A DNA stretch of 64,000 nt from Cellulomonas soli (GTDB taxonomy: Bacteria; Actinomycetota; Actinomycetes; Actinomycetales; Cellulomonadaceae), in the NCBI RefSeq assembly GCF_013409305.1, contig NZ_JACBZJ010000001.1, forward strand, positions 1,240,001-1,304,000, written 5' to 3'. Of the stretch, positions 8,687-16,407 are shown one piece after another (position 1 is the stretch's first letter; each line of letters opens with the position of its first letter). Under the pieces are notes generated by a model, which saw only the letters and a program-made list of their open reading frames with translations, was not told where the DNA came from and did not search any database. The translations under genes were made by a program, and so were the position numbers.

Positions 8687-9601
8687 TCACGCCTCCTTGC
8701 GCATGCCGCGCAGCTGGACGACGTAGGCCACGATCATCGTGATGACGCCCATGATGATCGCGATCGTCGCCGAGTAGTTGTACTGCTGGCCCGAGAACGA
8801 CAGCGAGTAGGCGTACAGGTTGGGCGTGAAGTACGTCGTGATGGCGTTCGGTGCGAGGTTCTGCAGGATGCTCGGCTCGTTGAACAGCTGGAAGCTGCCG
8901 ATGATCGAGAAGATCGTCGCGATGACGAGCGCCCCACGGATGGCGGGCAGCTTGATGGCCCGGATGACCCGCCACTGGCCGGCGCCGTCGATCTGCGCGG
9001 CCTCGTAGAGCGAGGTCGGGATGACGCGCAGCGCCGAGTAGAAGATCAGCATGTTGTAGCCGACGAACTCCCAGGTCACGATGTTGCCGATCGCGGCGAG
9101 CACGAGGTCGGGCGAGAGCGGGTTCGGGATCGAGACGCCGAACGCGTCGTTGATGTTGCCGACCAGCCCGAAGCGCGTGCCGTACATGAAGCCCCACATG
9201 AGGCTGGCCACGACCGCGGGCACCGCGTACGGCAGGAAGATCGAGATGCGGAAGAAGTTGCGCCCGTAGAGCCGTCCGCTGTCGATCGCGAGGGCGACCA
9301 GGAGGGCGATGCCGAGCATGATCGGCACCTGCACCACGAGGAACACGGCGACGCGGCCGAGCGCGGACCAGAACTGCGCGTCCTCGAGCGCCCGCTGGTA
9401 GTTCTCGATGCCGACGAACGAGTTGCCGCCGACGAGCTGCTTGCGGAACAGGCTGAGGTAGATCGAGTACACGATCGGCGCGAGGAAGACGAGGGCGAAC
9501 ACGGCCATGAAGGGGCCGACGAACGCCCAGCCGGACCACGATCGCGCCCGGACGCGGCGGACGGGCACGCTGATCGCTGGGGGTGCGACCGCTTGCGTCA
9601 C
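8687..9601 (-). CDS. sugar ABC transporter permease, MalF type
   Basis: 304 residues with six predicted membrane helices beginning with the WAFVGPFMAVFALVFLAP segment, the usual first helix of MalF-like carbohydrate permeases, and an EAA loop (EAAQIDGAGQWRVIRAIKLP). It is the first gene of the importer operon. I chose GTG at 9601 because GGGAG lies six bases before it and the preceding in-frame codons up to 9667 are hydrophilic, poorly conserved-looking, and would run across an operator palindrome. Two palindromes (9627-9642 and 9717-9732) flank its probable promoter, which includes a TTGACA at 9682-9687 on the minus strand. Repression by the divergent LacI protein is the likely control. Confidence 0.92.
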   Translation of the reverse strand: MTQAVAPPAISVPVRRVRARSWSGWAFVGPFMAVFALVFLAPIVYSIYLSLFRKQLVGGNSFVGIENYQRALEDAQFWSALGRVAVFLVVQVPIMLGIALLVALAIDSGRLYGRNFFRISIFLPYAVPAVVASLMWGFMYGTRFGLVGNINDAFGVSIPNPLSPDLVLAAIGNIVTWEFVGYNMLIFYSALRVIPTSLYEAAQIDGAGQWRVIRAIKLPAIRGALVIATIFSIIGSFQLFNEPSILQNLAPNAITTYFTPNLYAYSLSFSGQQYNYSATIAIIMGVITMIVAYVVQLRGMRKEA

Positions 9602-9626
9602 TGAACACTCCCTCGTGTCTGATGCG

Positions 9627-9642
9627 ATGTTGACGTCACCAT
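9627..9642. promoter_or_regulatory. LacI operator site 1 (importer promoter side)
   Basis: ATGTTGACGTCACCAT, one mismatch from a perfect 16-bp palindrome with TGACGTCA core. It lies 26 bp before the GTG of the first permease gene, probably downstream of the transcription start, a position suited to repression. Confidence 0.8.
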
Positions 9643-9716
9643 GGGCGACTTCCGTGCACGTTTCCATCGGGAGCCAGGACGTGTCAAGCCCGTGCGACCT
9701 CCCTGATGATCACGGT

Positions 9717-9732
9717 TTGGTGACGTCACCAT
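9717..9732. promoter_or_regulatory. LacI operator site 2 (middle of divergent region)
   Basis: TTGGTGACGTCACCAT, palindromic over its central 14 bases. Its centre is 90 bp from that of site 1 and 55 bp from that of site 3, so one repressor tetramer could bridge sites across the divergent promoters. Confidence 0.8.
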
Positions 9733-9771
9733 CTGGGAGCGCGACCAGGCACCCGACCGACGACCGACCAG

Positions 9772-9787
9772 ATGGTGACGTCACCAC
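9772..9787. promoter_or_regulatory. LacI operator site 3 (lacI promoter)
   Basis: ATGGTGACGTCACCAC, palindromic over the central 14 bases. It ends three bases before a TATCGT -10 box (9791-9796) that is itself six bases from the regulator ATG, so it overlaps the -35 zone of the regulator gene and predicts autoregulation. Confidence 0.82.
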
Positions 9788-9802
9788 TGCTATCGTGTCG
9801 CC

Positions 9803-10855
9803 ATGGCGCAGGGCACCGCGGGCACACCCGCCCGGACCGGCGGTCGGAGCAGACCGGGTCCGTCGATCGGTGACGTCGCCCGCCTGGCCGGCGTGTCCCA
9901 GCAGACCGTCTCCCGGGTCTCCACCGGCGCCGAGAACGTCCGCCCCGACACCCGCCAACGCGTCCTGGACGCCATGGAGCAGCTCGGCTACTCCCCCAAC
10001 CACGCCGCCCGCGCGCTGCGCTCCGGCTCGTTCGGGGCGATCGGGGTCATCGCGCACCGGCTCGCCCGCACCGGGGAGTCGCGCACCGTCGAGGCCGTCG
10101 TCGAGGCCGCCCGGCTCGAGGGCTACACCGTGAGCCTCATCGACGTGCAGACGCCCTCGTCGACCGACGTCACCGCCGCCGTCAAACGCCTCGACCACCA
10201 GGCCATCGACGGCCTGGTCATCATCCGCGCCGAGGCCGCCACCCCCACCACCCTCGCGCTGCCGCCCCGGCTGCCCGTCGTCGTCTCCGACTCCCGGTTC
10301 GTCGGCCACCACCCGGCCGTCGGCACCGACCAGACCGAAGGCGCCTCGCAGGCCGTGCAGCACCTGCTCGACCTCGGCCATCGCACCGTGCACCACCTCG
10401 CCGGCCCCGCCGACTCCACCCCCGCCCAGACCCGCGTCGACGCCTGGCGCACCCGCCTGCGCGCCGCCGGCCGCACCGTCCCCGAGGTGCTGCACGGCGA
10501 CTGGACCTCGCTGTCCGGCTACCAGCTCGGCCGACGCCTCGCCGAGGACCCCGAGGTCACCGCCGTGCTCTGCGCCAACGACGAGATGGCCGCCGGCCTC
10601 ATGCGCGCCCTGCACGAGCAGGGCCGCCGCATCCCCGAGGACGTGTCCGTCGTCGGCTTCGACGACATCCCGCTCGCCGAGTACCTGTGGCCCCCGCTGA
10701 CCACCGTCCGCCAGGACTTCCGGGCCATCGGCTCCGAGCTCGTCGCCCTGCTCCTCCAGCAGATCCGCGAGCACACCTCGCTCGCCGGGCACCACGTCGT
10801 CGTCCCCACCGAGCTGATCATCCGGGCCAGCACGGGGCCCGCCCGGCTGCCCTGA
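9803..10855 (+). CDS. LacI-family transcriptional regulator of the galactan/galactoside locus
   Basis: 350 residues. After a 20-residue basic tail the LacI DNA-binding domain spans about 21-76: helix-turn-helix SIGDVARLAGVSQQTVSRV and the hinge-helix region ending NHAARALRSG. Residues 77-345 form the periplasmic-binding-protein-like sensor (GAIGVIAHRL strand, CANDEMAAGLMRAL, VVGFDDIPLAEYLWPPLTTV). It is divergent from the importer operon, with three palindromes between them. The start is ATG at 9803; a TATCGT box six bases before it indicates a leaderless transcript and no Shine-Dalgarno is seen. The inducer is presumably a galacto-oligosaccharide or galactose derivative, by context only. Confidence 0.95.
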   Translation: MAQGTAGTPARTGGRSRPGPSIGDVARLAGVSQQTVSRVSTGAENVRPDTRQRVLDAMEQLGYSPNHAARALRSGSFGAIGVIAHRLARTGESRTVEAVVEAARLEGYTVSLIDVQTPSSTDVTAAVKRLDHQAIDGLVIIRAEAATPTTLALPPRLPVVVSDSRFVGHHPAVGTDQTEGASQAVQHLLDLGHRTVHHLAGPADSTPAQTRVDAWRTRLRAAGRTVPEVLHGDWTSLSGYQLGRRLAEDPEVTAVLCANDEMAAGLMRALHEQGRRIPEDVSVVGFDDIPLAEYLWPPLTTVRQDFRAIGSELVALLLQQIREHTSLAGHHVVVPTELIIRASTGPARLP

Positions 10856-10938
10856 TCTCGCTCCAGGCTCGACAGCCGCACGCCCCTGACCTGCACGAAC
10901 CCCGCCCATGGCGACCCGGCGAGCCCTACTCTCGCCGC

Positions 10939-10977
10939 ATGACCCTCGTCCTGCGCCCGTCCGGGCCGTCGTCCTGA
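10939..10977 (+). CDS. 12-codon leader ORF coupled to the MFS exporter gene
   Basis: ATG at 10939 opens a 12-residue reading frame (MTLVLRPSGPSS) whose TGA overlaps the ATG of the following MFS gene in the form TGATG. A TACTCT box at 10927-10932 lies six bases before its ATG, the geometry of a leaderless promoter. The MFS start has no clear ribosome site of its own, so translation of the short ORF could deliver ribosomes to it. A regulatory role (coupling, or antibiotic-sensed attenuation) is inference. Confidence 0.5.
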   Translation: MTLVLRPSGPSS

Positions 10978-12200
10978 TGACCGAACGCAGTGCGACGACG
11001 GGCACCGAGGCCGGGCCGACCGGGCGCCGAGGCGTGACCCGTCCGCAGGCCTGGTACCTGCTCTTCGGGTTCCTCAGCCAGCTCGGCCTGTGGATCGCGA
11101 TGTCGACCCTCCCCTGGTACGCCCTGCAGAGCGCCGGCGGAATCCGCGCACTCGCCGTGGTCCAGTCGTTCCAGTTCCTGCCCGGGCTCGTCCTGGCACC
11201 CGTCGCGGGGGCCTGGGCCGACCGGCTCAGGCCCACGACCATGCTCCGGTGGACGACCGCCACGAGCACCGCATCGATCGGTGGCGCCGGGGTGCTCTGC
11301 CTCGGATCCTCGTGGGGGCACGTGCTCGGCATCGCGGTCCTGGCCGCGCTGATGACCGCGACATCGGTCGTCGTCTTCTCGGCGATCCAGGTTCTGCTCG
11401 GATCTCTCGTCGCCGACCAGGACCGCACACGCCTGATGGGCCTGGCCGGCATGAACGGGTCGCTGTGCCGGGTGCTCGGGCCTGCGGCCTCCGCCTCCCT
11501 CATCGTCCTCGGCGGCGCCTCCACGGCCCTCGCCGCCGGGGCCGTGAGCGCGGCGCTGGCCGCGCTCGCCGTCGTCCCGCTGCGCAAGATCGAGCGGTTC
11601 GACGCGAGCCGACCACGTGGCCGGCTGCTCGACGGCGCCCGGTACGTGCGCAGCCGACCCGAGCTCGCGCACGATCTGCTCGTGTTCACGGTCGTCTCGC
11701 TCATCGTGCTGAACTTCTCGACGCTCGTGCCGCTCGCGGTGGACGCCTGGTACGAGAACGACCCGCGCGTGCTCGGTGCGGCGAACGCCGCGCTCGGCGT
11801 GGGCGCCCTGGCAGGCGGCCTGCTGCTCGCGACGGCGAAGGCGCACGCCGCCACGGGACGGACCGTCGCTACTGCGACCCTCGGCACGGCGGCGCTGCTC
11901 GTCATCCCCACGGGCCGGTCATTCCCCGCCCTGCTGGCCGTGCTCGTGCTGCTGGGCGCCGCCCGGCTCGTCTACACCACGGTGGTGCAGGTCCGCGTCG
12001 TCACGGCGACCCCGGCCGAGCACCGAGGCAAGGTCGCGGCCCTCTACGCGATGGCGGCGAACGGGACGACCTCGATCGGCTCGGTGCTGACCGCGGCGGT
12101 CGTCGCCTGGGGCGGTCTCGCCGCCGGCTTCGGTCTCGCCGGGATCGTCAGCCTCGCGGCGACGCCTGCGCGCCGCACCCGCACCGGCGACCGGGGGTAG
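10977..12200 (+). CDS. MFS transporter, drug-exporter-like
   Basis: 407 residues with about 11-12 predicted membrane helices. The first helices hold WYLLFGFLSQLGLWIAMSTL and the loop between helices 2 and 3 has the MFS signature-like GAWADRLRPT. Overall it resembles the MFS_3 group that includes macrolide and siderophore exporters (MefA/EntS type). The ATG at 10977 was selected because it overlaps the stop of a 12-codon leader ORF; an alternative start at 10908 lacks support. The substrate cannot be told from sequence. It follows lacI by about 120 bp, but its own TACTCT promoter box and drug-exporter look argue against a role in galactan use. Confidence 0.85.
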   Translation: MTERSATTGTEAGPTGRRGVTRPQAWYLLFGFLSQLGLWIAMSTLPWYALQSAGGIRALAVVQSFQFLPGLVLAPVAGAWADRLRPTTMLRWTTATSTASIGGAGVLCLGSSWGHVLGIAVLAALMTATSVVVFSAIQVLLGSLVADQDRTRLMGLAGMNGSLCRVLGPAASASLIVLGGASTALAAGAVSAALAALAVVPLRKIERFDASRPRGRLLDGARYVRSRPELAHDLLVFTVVSLIVLNFSTLVPLAVDAWYENDPRVLGAANAALGVGALAGGLLLATAKAHAATGRTVATATLGTAALLVIPTGRSFPALLAVLVLLGAARLVYTTVVQVRVVTATPAEHRGKVAALYAMAANGTTSIGSVLTAAVVAWGGLAAGFGLAGIVSLAATPARRTRTGDRG

Positions 12201-12274
12201 AGCCGGGCGATGGTGGGGTCGCGGCACCGGGGCTAGCGTCAGGACGACGGGTTGCGCGGCGAGAGGGGACGCAC

Positions 12275-13219
12275 GTGCCGTTCATCGGACCGGACCCGGC
12301 GGACGCCTCGCTCTGGCGGCAGATCACCACGGTCGACCTGCGCCAGCTGCCCGTGACGCGCCGCTGGAAGGTGCTCTTCGAGGTCATCCGTGAGTTCGGC
12401 TACACCGAGCTCCCCGCCGACGTGGGCACGCCGCAGAGCCCGGCGTGGTCGGCCGGGACCGTGCAGCACCTGGTGCCGCGCGGCATGGAGACGGACCTCG
12501 CCTCGGTGCCCCCGTTCCTGTGGGGCGTGATCGCCAGCTACGGCCGGCAGACCCTGCCCGCTCTCCTGCACGACCGGCTGTGCTGGGCCGCACAGCTGCC
12601 GGACCAGCCTGCGCCGTACCGGCGCCGGGCCCGACGGGAGGCGGACGACCAGTTCCGCCGCACGCTGCGCGCGAGCGGTTCGGGGCCCCTGCGCCGGTGG
12701 CTCATGTGGGCGGCGGTCCGGGTCTTCGGGCGGCCGCCGGTCCTCGCGCCGTTCGCTCTGCTCGTGGTCGGGGCGATCGCCCTGCTCGTCGCCGGGCCGG
12801 GCTGGGTGCCCGCGCTGGTCGCGATCGCGGTCGGTGCGGTGGGCGTGCTGGTCCTGACGCTCGCGGGTGCCGTCGAGCAGGAGCGGGTGCCCGTCCTCGC
12901 AGCGCCCGGCGCCCTGGTCCCCGCCGCGGACGAGTTCGGGCCGCGACGGCTCGTGCCGCGCGCGGTCGGCGGCCTGCTCGGTGCGGTGCTCGTCAGCCTC
13001 GTGGCGGCGCTCCCGATCGCCGTGCTCGGCGTGGCCACGCTCGTCGCCGAGCTCGTCGTCGGCCTGGGCGAGCACACCACCTCGGCCGCCGACAGTCGCA
13101 GGGCCGGTCCTGCGAAGCCGGACGGGAGCCCGGGAGCCACGGCGCGCATCCAGTGGCGTCCGCTCGTCGACGAGGACGCGAGCACGGTGAACGCGAACCC
13201 CGGCCCGGGCGACCTCTGA
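12275..13219 (+). CDS. DUF1353 protein with C-terminal membrane helices
   Basis: 314 residues. The first 140 residues match DUF1353: PRGMETDLASVPPFLW followed by LPALLHDRLCWA, a pattern also found in phage-derived small proteins of unknown function. Two pairs of strongly hydrophobic segments (about 160-210 and 225-265) follow, so the domain is probably tethered to the membrane; the last 45 residues are hydrophilic. The GTG at 12275 has GAGAGGGG upstream and a TAGCGT box at 12234-12239 about 36 bases away. The family has no established reaction, and neighbours do not suggest one. Confidence 0.8.
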   Translation: MPFIGPDPADASLWRQITTVDLRQLPVTRRWKVLFEVIREFGYTELPADVGTPQSPAWSAGTVQHLVPRGMETDLASVPPFLWGVIASYGRQTLPALLHDRLCWAAQLPDQPAPYRRRARREADDQFRRTLRASGSGPLRRWLMWAAVRVFGRPPVLAPFALLVVGAIALLVAGPGWVPALVAIAVGAVGVLVLTLAGAVEQERVPVLAAPGALVPAADEFGPRRLVPRAVGGLLGAVLVSLVAALPIAVLGVATLVAELVVGLGEHTTSAADSRRAGPAKPDGSPGATARIQWRPLVDEDASTVNANPGPGDL

Positions 13220-13285
13220 CGGTCCGGGACGTCGTCGCAGGTCACGGCCCCGCGACTGTCGGCGGCGGCTACTAGCCTCGTCCGC

Positions 13286-14161
13286 GTGACCATCGCGACC
13301 GCACCCGCCAGCCCTTGGACCACGATCGCCTACGGGACCCACCCGGACCAGGTCACCGAGGTGACCGTGCCCGAAGGCGCGACCGGCCCGCTCCCCCTCG
13401 TCGTGCTGCTGCACGGCGGGGTGTGGCGCGAACCGCACGACCGCGTGCACATCCGCCCGCTCGCGGCGGCCCTGGCGGCAACCGGCGTGGTCGTCGCCAA
13501 CACCGAGTACCGACGCGTCGGCGGGGCCGGCGGATGGCCGCAGACGTTCGAGGACGTCGCGCTGGCGACCGACACGGTGCCCGACCTGATCGGGTCCGCC
13601 GGGCTGGCGCAGGTCGACCCGGAGGCGGTCGTGCTCGTCGGGCACTCGGCGGGCGGGCACCTCGCGCTCTGGGCGACCGTGCGGCACCTGGTCCCGGCGG
13701 GCGCCCCGGGCCACCGGGCCGCGCCGTTACCGGTCGCGGGGGTCGTGCCGCTGGCCGGCGTCGTCGCGCTCAGCTCGTTGCAGCGCACCGGTCCGGACGG
13801 CGACTCCGTGGAGCGGCTCATGGGCGGCGACCCCGGCAGCGTTCCCGGGCGCTATGCCGCCGGCGACCCCACCCTGCTCGGGGCACCCTCGTGCCGGACC
13901 GTCCTCGTCCACGGCGCGCAGGACGAGGCGGTACCTGTCGGGACGGCCCGTGACTACGCCGCCGCGCGCCCGGGCGTCGACCTCGTCGAGCTGGCGGGCA
14001 CCGGGCACTTCGAGGTCATCGACCCGACCTCGACGGCCTGGCCTGCCGTGCTCGGTGCGGTGTGCGCCGCCCTCGGGGTCACCGCTGGGGGTGACCCCGA
14101 GGGCGGCGGCCGGCGGGCTGACGGCGGCCGACGTCAGCCCGCCGAACCCGAACGCACCTGA
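13286..14161 (+). CDS. alpha/beta hydrolase (esterase/kynurenine-formamidase-like)
   Basis: 291 residues. The fold signatures are clear: oxyanion motif LLHGGVW at about 41-47, nucleophile elbow GHSAGG with Ser121, probable acid in VHGAQDEAVPV and catalytic His in GTGHFEVIDP. HGG plus GHSAG is typical of carboxylesterases and of the kynurenine formamidase-like branch; no tryptophan-catabolism gene is nearby. The start is GTG at 13286, seven bases after a TAGCCT box, hence probably leaderless. The last 30 codons (Gly/Arg/Pro-rich) are encoded by two long hairpins and overlap the convergent gene by 28 bp, so the tail may be shaped by terminator function rather than protein function. Confidence 0.88.
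   Translation: MTIATAPASPWTTIAYGTHPDQVTEVTVPEGATGPLPLVVLLHGGVWREPHDRVHIRPLAAALAATGVVVANTEYRRVGGAGGWPQTFEDVALATDTVPDLIGSAGLAQVDPEAVVLVGHSAGGHLALWATVRHLVPAGAPGHRAAPLPVAGVVPLAGVVALSSLQRTGPDGDSVERLMGGDPGSVPGRYAAGDPTLLGAPSCRTVLVHGAQDEAVPVGTARDYAAARPGVDLVELAGTGHFEVIDPTSTAWPAVLGAVCAALGVTAGGDPEGGGRRADGGRRQPAEPERT
14065..14144. terminator. two tandem long hairpins in the convergent overlap
   Basis: Hairpin 1: 14065-14083 pairs with 14090-14108, 19 bp perfect, 6-nt loop. Hairpin 2: 14111-14122 pairs with 14133-14144, 12 bp perfect, 10-nt loop. Both lie inside the coding end of the hydrolase, and hairpin 2 spans the stop of the opposing gene. They are placed to end transcription from both sides. Confidence 0.75.
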
Positions 14162-16233
14162 CGGACCGCGCCGACCAGGTCACCGGGGGTCGCATCCGGG
14201 AGGTACGCGCGTCCGAGCGCCAGGCCGACGGCGGGCAGCGCTGCCTCGTCGCGCACCACCAGGTACAGCGGGTCGGGACGCGGCCGGAACTTCTGCTTGA
14301 ACTGGTGCAACGACCGAAAGCCGTACAGCGGCTCGAGCAGCACCGACATGCGCTCGAGCACGAGGTCGACCGCGGTGGGCGGCACGTCGTCGGCGTGCTC
14401 GCCGGCCAGGGGCGCCCCGGACAGCGACGCCTCCGCGTAGCCCTCCTCCTGGAACTCCAGGCAAGCCGAGGCGATCAGGAACTCCATCGTCGGCCGGAAG
14501 GAGTCCTCCGCCCGGCGCATGAGGTCGAGTGTCCACCCGACGCACCGCCCGTCACGGTGGATCGGCAGCCAGCTGGTCACACCGTGCACATGGCCGTTCG
14601 CGTCGACCGCCAGGCCGACCCGCACGTCCCGGTCGAGGGCCTCGTCGACACCACCGAGTGTGAAGCCCATCTCGGGTAGGCCTCCCTCGACCACCCAGGC
14701 GTCGGAGATGGCCCGCACCTGCGCCTGCACACCCACCGGCTCGTCGGCCAGCCGGACCAGCCGGTGCTCGATGCCCACCTTGCTCGCCTGGTTCAGCGCC
14801 GTGCGCACGGACTGCCACTGCTTGCCGCGCAGGCTGAGCGCCGGCAGGTCGATCACGGCCTCCTCCGCAACCTGGACGGCGAGCCAGCCGCGCTCACCGG
14901 CAAGCGCGGCGACCTCGGTGGTCGCCGAGAAGAACCCGGGGGTCAGCCCCGCCTCGGTCGCGGCGTCCATGAACGTCTCGATCAGGTGGCGGCGCTCCTG
15001 CACCGTCGCCGCGACGGGGTCGCCGAGGGCCAGGGCACCGCGCGCATGCACCTGGTAGGCGACGTAGCCGGGCACGTCGGGCACCTGCCAGCGCGAGCTC
15101 TCGGGCCACGTCGTCATCCAGGAGATCCGGTTCGGGCACCCAAGCCTGACGAGCAGCTCGCGCGCACGGGCCCGGTCCACGTCCGAGCCGGTCCGCCCGC
15201 CGAGCAGCGGGTCGCCGCGTCCGACGTTGCGGAACGCCGCCCGACCCCACCCCAGCAGCGCGAGCGCCCCCAGGTCCAGCAGCAGCGTGAGCACCTCGCG
15301 CGGCAGACCGGTCTCGCCGCCCGGGCCGACGCCGGCGAGCACCAGCAGCAGCGCCAGCGCCGCGCTGAGCGAGGTGAGCGCGATCGCGATCCGCCACCAG
15401 ACCCGCCGGCCCCGGTGCAGCCCGGCCGCGATCACCAGGTCGATCGTCGCCGAGAACCCCGCCCCCGCCCATGACGCCCCACCGAACGGTCCGAGCGGCC
15501 CGTCGGTCGGCGCCGTCGCGGCGGTCAGCAGGACGACCGCTGCGGACGCGACGAAGAAGCCCGAGGCGAGCAGGCGCATCTCGCGCCGCGTGGTGCGACG
15601 TAGACGCAGGGCGGCCGGTCTGCCGGTGAGCCACGGGCCGAGTGCCAGACCGACCAGCAGGCCGACGATGTGCTCCAGGTCCGCGAGGGTGCCGAGGAGG
15701 GCGGCCGAGGTCAGGACGTAGACGGCGGTGACCAGCCAGACGCGTGCCCGCCACGGGGGCCGCAGGGCCGCGGCGCTCGCGGTGAGGGCGGCGATCGCGC
15801 CCGCGCTGAAGCCGACGTCGCGCAGCCGTGCGGTCTCGACGGCCCACGCCCACCCGGTACGGGACAGCGCCGAGAGCATCACAGCCGAGAGCACCACGCC
15901 GAGCGCCTGGCCCGCGACCGTGACGACCGCGGCCCGCGAGCTCCCCATCCGCCACTCGGTGTAACCGACGAGCAGGGCGAAGCCGCCGATCACCGGCAGG
16001 TACTGCCACGGCGAGGCGGCCAGCGCGGAGCCGGTCACCACGGTCCACCACTGGCCAGCCTCGAACGCCGGAAGGCCGTAGGCGAGGTCGTCCCACAGCG
16101 GTGAGTCGTGCAGCGGTGCCCACAGCGCACGGGTGAGGAAGCCGGCGACGACCATCGTCGCCAGCACGGCGGTGGTGAACGGCACACGCCCCAGCACCCT
16201 GAGCGGGCCGGTGGCAGTCGGCTGCTCGTCCAT
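14134..16233 (-). CDS. rhomboid-like membrane domain fused to DUF2156 (MprF/LysX-type) aminoacyltransferase domain
   Basis: 699 residues. Residues 1-205 have about six membrane helices with rhomboid landmarks: GQWWTVVTG at 60-68, EWRMG at 93-97, GFSAG with Ser143 and EHIVGLLVG with His188. About four more helices span 215-330. From about 345 to the end is a DUF2156 (phosphatidylglycerol lysyltransferase C-terminal) domain, showing ALGDPVA, GFFSATTEVAALAG and the FRSLHQFKQKFRP ending. DUF2156 proteins transfer amino acids from aminoacyl-tRNA to lipids, altering surface charge, so a role in envelope modification is likely. The ATG at 16233 has GGGGGAG six bases upstream. Whether the rhomboid part is an active protease is unknown. 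Confidence 0.85.
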   Translation of the reverse strand: MDEQPTATGPLRVLGRVPFTTAVLATMVVAGFLTRALWAPLHDSPLWDDLAYGLPAFEAGQWWTVVTGSALAASPWQYLPVIGGFALLVGYTEWRMGSSRAAVVTVAGQALGVVLSAVMLSALSRTGWAWAVETARLRDVGFSAGAIAALTASAAALRPPWRARVWLVTAVYVLTSAALLGTLADLEHIVGLLVGLALGPWLTGRPAALRLRRTTRREMRLLASGFFVASAAVVLLTAATAPTDGPLGPFGGASWAGAGFSATIDLVIAAGLHRGRRVWWRIAIALTSLSAALALLLVLAGVGPGGETGLPREVLTLLLDLGALALLGWGRAAFRNVGRGDPLLGGRTGSDVDRARARELLVRLGCPNRISWMTTWPESSRWQVPDVPGYVAYQVHARGALALGDPVAATVQERRHLIETFMDAATEAGLTPGFFSATTEVAALAGERGWLAVQVAEEAVIDLPALSLRGKQWQSVRTALNQASKVGIEHRLVRLADEPVGVQAQVRAISDAWVVEGGLPEMGFTLGGVDEALDRDVRVGLAVDANGHVHGVTSWLPIHRDGRCVGWTLDLMRRAEDSFRPTMEFLIASACLEFQEEGYAEASLSGAPLAGEHADDVPPTAVDLVLERMSVLLEPLYGFRSLHQFKQKFRPRPDPLYLVVRDEAALPAVGLALGRAYLPDATPGDLVGAVRQVRSGSAG

Positions 16234-16407
16234 CTGCGCTCCCCCTGGTCCGTTCGTGGCCGGGCGGCCTGGGCGCGCGGTCCTCGACACCCGCCACTAT
16301 CGTCGACGACCGAGGCCGGTGCCCGCCGAGCCCGCGACCATGACCTGGGAGAACGTGATGCGCTCCCCATCGCGTCCGACTCGGCCTCAGCCGGAGGCGA
16401 CTGGCCG

